Of a stretch of DNA of 29,646 nt, positions 28,601-29,646 are shown piece by piece. Positions within the stretch are counted from its first letter, which is position 1. Every line of letters begins with the position of its first letter. The notes below the pieces were generated by a model. The model searched no databases and had not been told where the DNA came from. It was given only the letters and a program-made list of their open reading frames with translations. The stretch comes from a virus: positions 1 through 29,646 of IMG/VR virus record IMGVR_UViG_3300002835_000790. One strand, written 5' to 3'. The position numbers and the translations under genes were made by a program.

Positions 28601-28781
28601 ACAGATAAGATTCGTTGAATTTATCTGCTATAGTTTCTCCAAAGCGGTCAAACAGCCATTGTTTAACGGATTCCGGTGTAGTGGATTCAATGCCGGAAAC
28701 GACACAATAAGTCTCATGTAGGACTAACGCATCAAAAATATCTTGAGGCATTTTGATTTCGGTATTAACGATAGGTGACAT
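28581..28781 (-). CDS. Small unknown protein, minus strand
   Basis: This 66-residue protein has KMPQDIFDALVLHETYCVV, then TPESVKQWLFDRFGETIADK, helical with a central Cys. AGGAGG at 28797-28792 on the minus strand lies before the ATG. It faces the end of the preceding gene and is the only leftward gene in this part of the window. It shares its upstream gap with dyad element C and the terminase operon. The function is unknown. Confidence 0.55.
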   Translation of the reverse strand: MSPIVNTEIKMPQDIFDALVLHETYCVVSGIESTTPESVKQWLFDRFGETIADKFNESYLFNNQVP

Positions 28782-28834
28782 AAATCCTCCTTTCTATGTA
28801 GTGTACAGAAATTGACGTAAGGAAGTATTTATAA

Positions 28835-28864
28835 TTCCTATTGGAAATAGTAATGGTATAGCAT
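28835..28864. promoter_or_regulatory. Paired dyad control element C
   Basis: TTCCTATTGGAA (28835-28846) is a near-perfect dyad; a weaker partner ATGGTATAGCAT (28853-28864) lies 18 bases away centre to centre. A TATAAT at 28830-28835 touches the first dyad, so a bound protein could block a promoter here. It precedes the terminase genes and the divergent 28781 gene. Confidence 0.5.
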
Positions 28865-28887
28865 GACATCCAGAGGATAATGCAAAA

Positions 28888-29226
28888 ATGGAAACAGATC
28901 ACAGTAAAGAGGAAGAAGTTACAGCGTATCCGGGTCTAACTAATGCAGGTAAGGGTAGACCAGCAGGAGTGCCGAATAAGTCCACTACAGTAGTGCGTAA
29001 CGCTATAGCTACTCTGCTAGAGAAGAACGTGCCTTACATGGACAGATGGCTACAGAGGGTAGCTGAAGGCGATGAGGTGCTAGGGTTGAAGCCTGATCCG
29101 GCTAAGGCACTAGACCTAATGCAGAAGCTCTCTGAGTACCACATACCTAAGCTGGCAAGGACTGAGGTGACAGGTAAGGACGGGGAAGCTCAGGAAATGG
29201 TTATCAGATGGGGAGGGAAGAAATGA
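28888..29226 (+). CDS. Small terminase subunit-like protein
   Basis: This 112-residue protein has GKGRPAGVPNKSTTVVRNAI, a basic helix-turn opening, then ALDLMQKLSEYHIPKLARTE and VTGKDGEAQEMVIRW, all common in small terminase subunits of this phage type. It would recognise the packaging site and recruit the large subunit. It lies two genes before the large terminase with a tiny zinc gene between. The assignment is from pattern and context. Confidence 0.65.
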   Translation: METDHSKEEEVTAYPGLTNAGKGRPAGVPNKSTTVVRNAIATLLEKNVPYMDRWLQRVAEGDEVLGLKPDPAKALDLMQKLSEYHIPKLARTEVTGKDGEAQEMVIRWGGKK

Positions 29227-29306
29227 GCTACAAGCCAGTAAATTGCCCAAGTTGCAGCGCGTTCCTAGTGAACAATAAATGCCTGAACTGCGGATTCGTT
29301 AAGTGA
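29223..29306 (+). CDS. 27-residue zinc-ribbon micro-protein
   Basis: This very short gene has C-x2-C (NCPSCS) and a second C-x2-C (KCLNCGF), a minimal zinc ribbon. It is ATGA-coupled to the small terminase gene, and its TGA overlaps the large terminase GTG (29303-29306). That tight coupling makes it credible despite its size. It may be a packaging accessory; the function is unknown. Confidence 0.6.
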   Translation: MSYKPVNCPSCSAFLVNNKCLNCGFVK

Positions 29307-29646
29307 CAGAGATTGTCATTCCTTACGAGCCGCGAGATCAGCAGCTAGAGATACATGATGCGATTGAGCAGCATCGTTTTACTGTGGTGGTTGCCCATCG
29401 TCGCATGGGAAAGACTGTTTCGGCTATCAACCACCTTATCAAGTCCGCTATCGAGTGCGACAAGCCAGACCCACGATTTGCCTACATTGCGCCTACCTAC
29501 GGACAAGCCAAGCGAGTAGCGTGGGATTACCTTCAGAAGTACACCAGATCACTAGGAGCTACCTACAATGTCTCTGAGTTACGTGCTGATTTTTATGGGC
29601 GTAGGGTTAGTCTATATGGGTCTGATAATCCTGACAGTCTTAGGGG
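29303..29646 (+). CDS. terL: Large terminase subunit, 3'-truncated
   Basis: The gene starts at GTG 29303 and runs off the window with 114 complete codons. EPRDQQLEIHDAIEQH precedes TVVVAHRRMGKTVSAI, where the R-x-x-G-K-T is the terminase-type Walker A with its ATPase Lys. FAYIAPTYGQAKRVAWDYL and the following strand are typical of the N-terminal ATPase domain. Walker B and the nuclease domain lie outside the window. It powers DNA packaging through the portal. Confidence 0.9.
   Translation, partial: MTEIVIPYEPRDQQLEIHDAIEQHRFTVVVAHRRMGKTVSAINHLIKSAIECDKPDPRFAYIAPTYGQAKRVAWDYLQKYTRSLGATYNVSELRADFYGRRVSLYGSDNPDSLR

Noticed and set aside
28602-28627. Inverted repeat CAGATAA/TTATCTG after the 400-residue gene as a terminator
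   Set aside because: The stem is AT-rich, the loop is 12 bases and there is no T run; it also lies in the coding part of the facing gene.

Overview
The window is most of a tailed bacteriophage genome, probably a short-tailed (podovirus-like) phage of a Gram-negative host. Evidence for a phage: virion genes, four Ala/Gly-rich ejection-type proteins in a row, an S74-chaperoned tail fibre, a holin/endolysin/spanin lysis block, recombination and replication genes, and a terminase pair at the right end. The Rz/Rz1 spanin pair points to a host with an outer membrane. The exact host and phage genus cannot be named from sequence alone. The left edge cuts a head-tail adaptor gene and the right edge cuts the large terminase. 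Portal, scaffold and major capsid genes are absent and, in the usual gene order, would fall between these two edges outside the window.

Layout. (1) Bases 1-12135, plus strand: adaptor, small structural proteins, a glycine-rich adhesin-like protein, a large tail/stabilisation-type protein, a jelly-roll-like protein, a GNAT-like protein, ejection-type proteins and an S74 tail fibre. (2) 12128-15014, plus strand: holin, membrane proteins, GH19 endolysin, a lipoprotein, Rz with Rz1 nested inside, then a possible terminator. (3) 15003-18592, minus strand: an operon of ERF annealing protein, SSB-like protein, HNH endonuclease, secreted Cys-rich peptide, XRE regulator, MazG-like protein and several small proteins. 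(4) 18721-23419, plus strand: replication initiator-like protein, CHC2 zinc-finger protein, QueD-like and DpdA-like proteins, PD-(D/E)XK nucleases and a DnaB-like helicase. (5) 23524-25693: small accessory genes, many of them zinc-binding or very lysine-rich. (6) 25690-28600: acyltransferase, methyltransferase, glycosyltransferase and a 400-residue unknown. (7) 28888-29646: terminase genes.

Most adjacent genes are coupled by ATGA or longer overlaps, so the window is nearly all coding. No gap exceeds 300 bases. The largest gaps are 16062-16266, 18593-18720, 23420-23523 and 28782-28887. Three of these carry a paired 12-base dyad related to TTCCTATAGGAA with an 18-base centre-to-centre spacing. 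I read this as a shared control element for three transcription units, possibly bound by the phage's own XRE protein.

The most interesting biology is: the shared paired dyad; a QueD-like plus DpdA-like pair suggesting 7-deazaguanine DNA modification, with a QueD-like enzyme that has lost the usual nucleophilic cysteine; a gene after the holin whose only well-placed start is ATC; strongly overlapping membrane-protein genes in the lysis block; and a 48-residue secreted cysteine-rich peptide in the early minus-strand operon. Eleven short genes that are easy to miss are given explicit coordinates. No tRNA, rRNA, CRISPR array, insertion sequence or integrase was seen.
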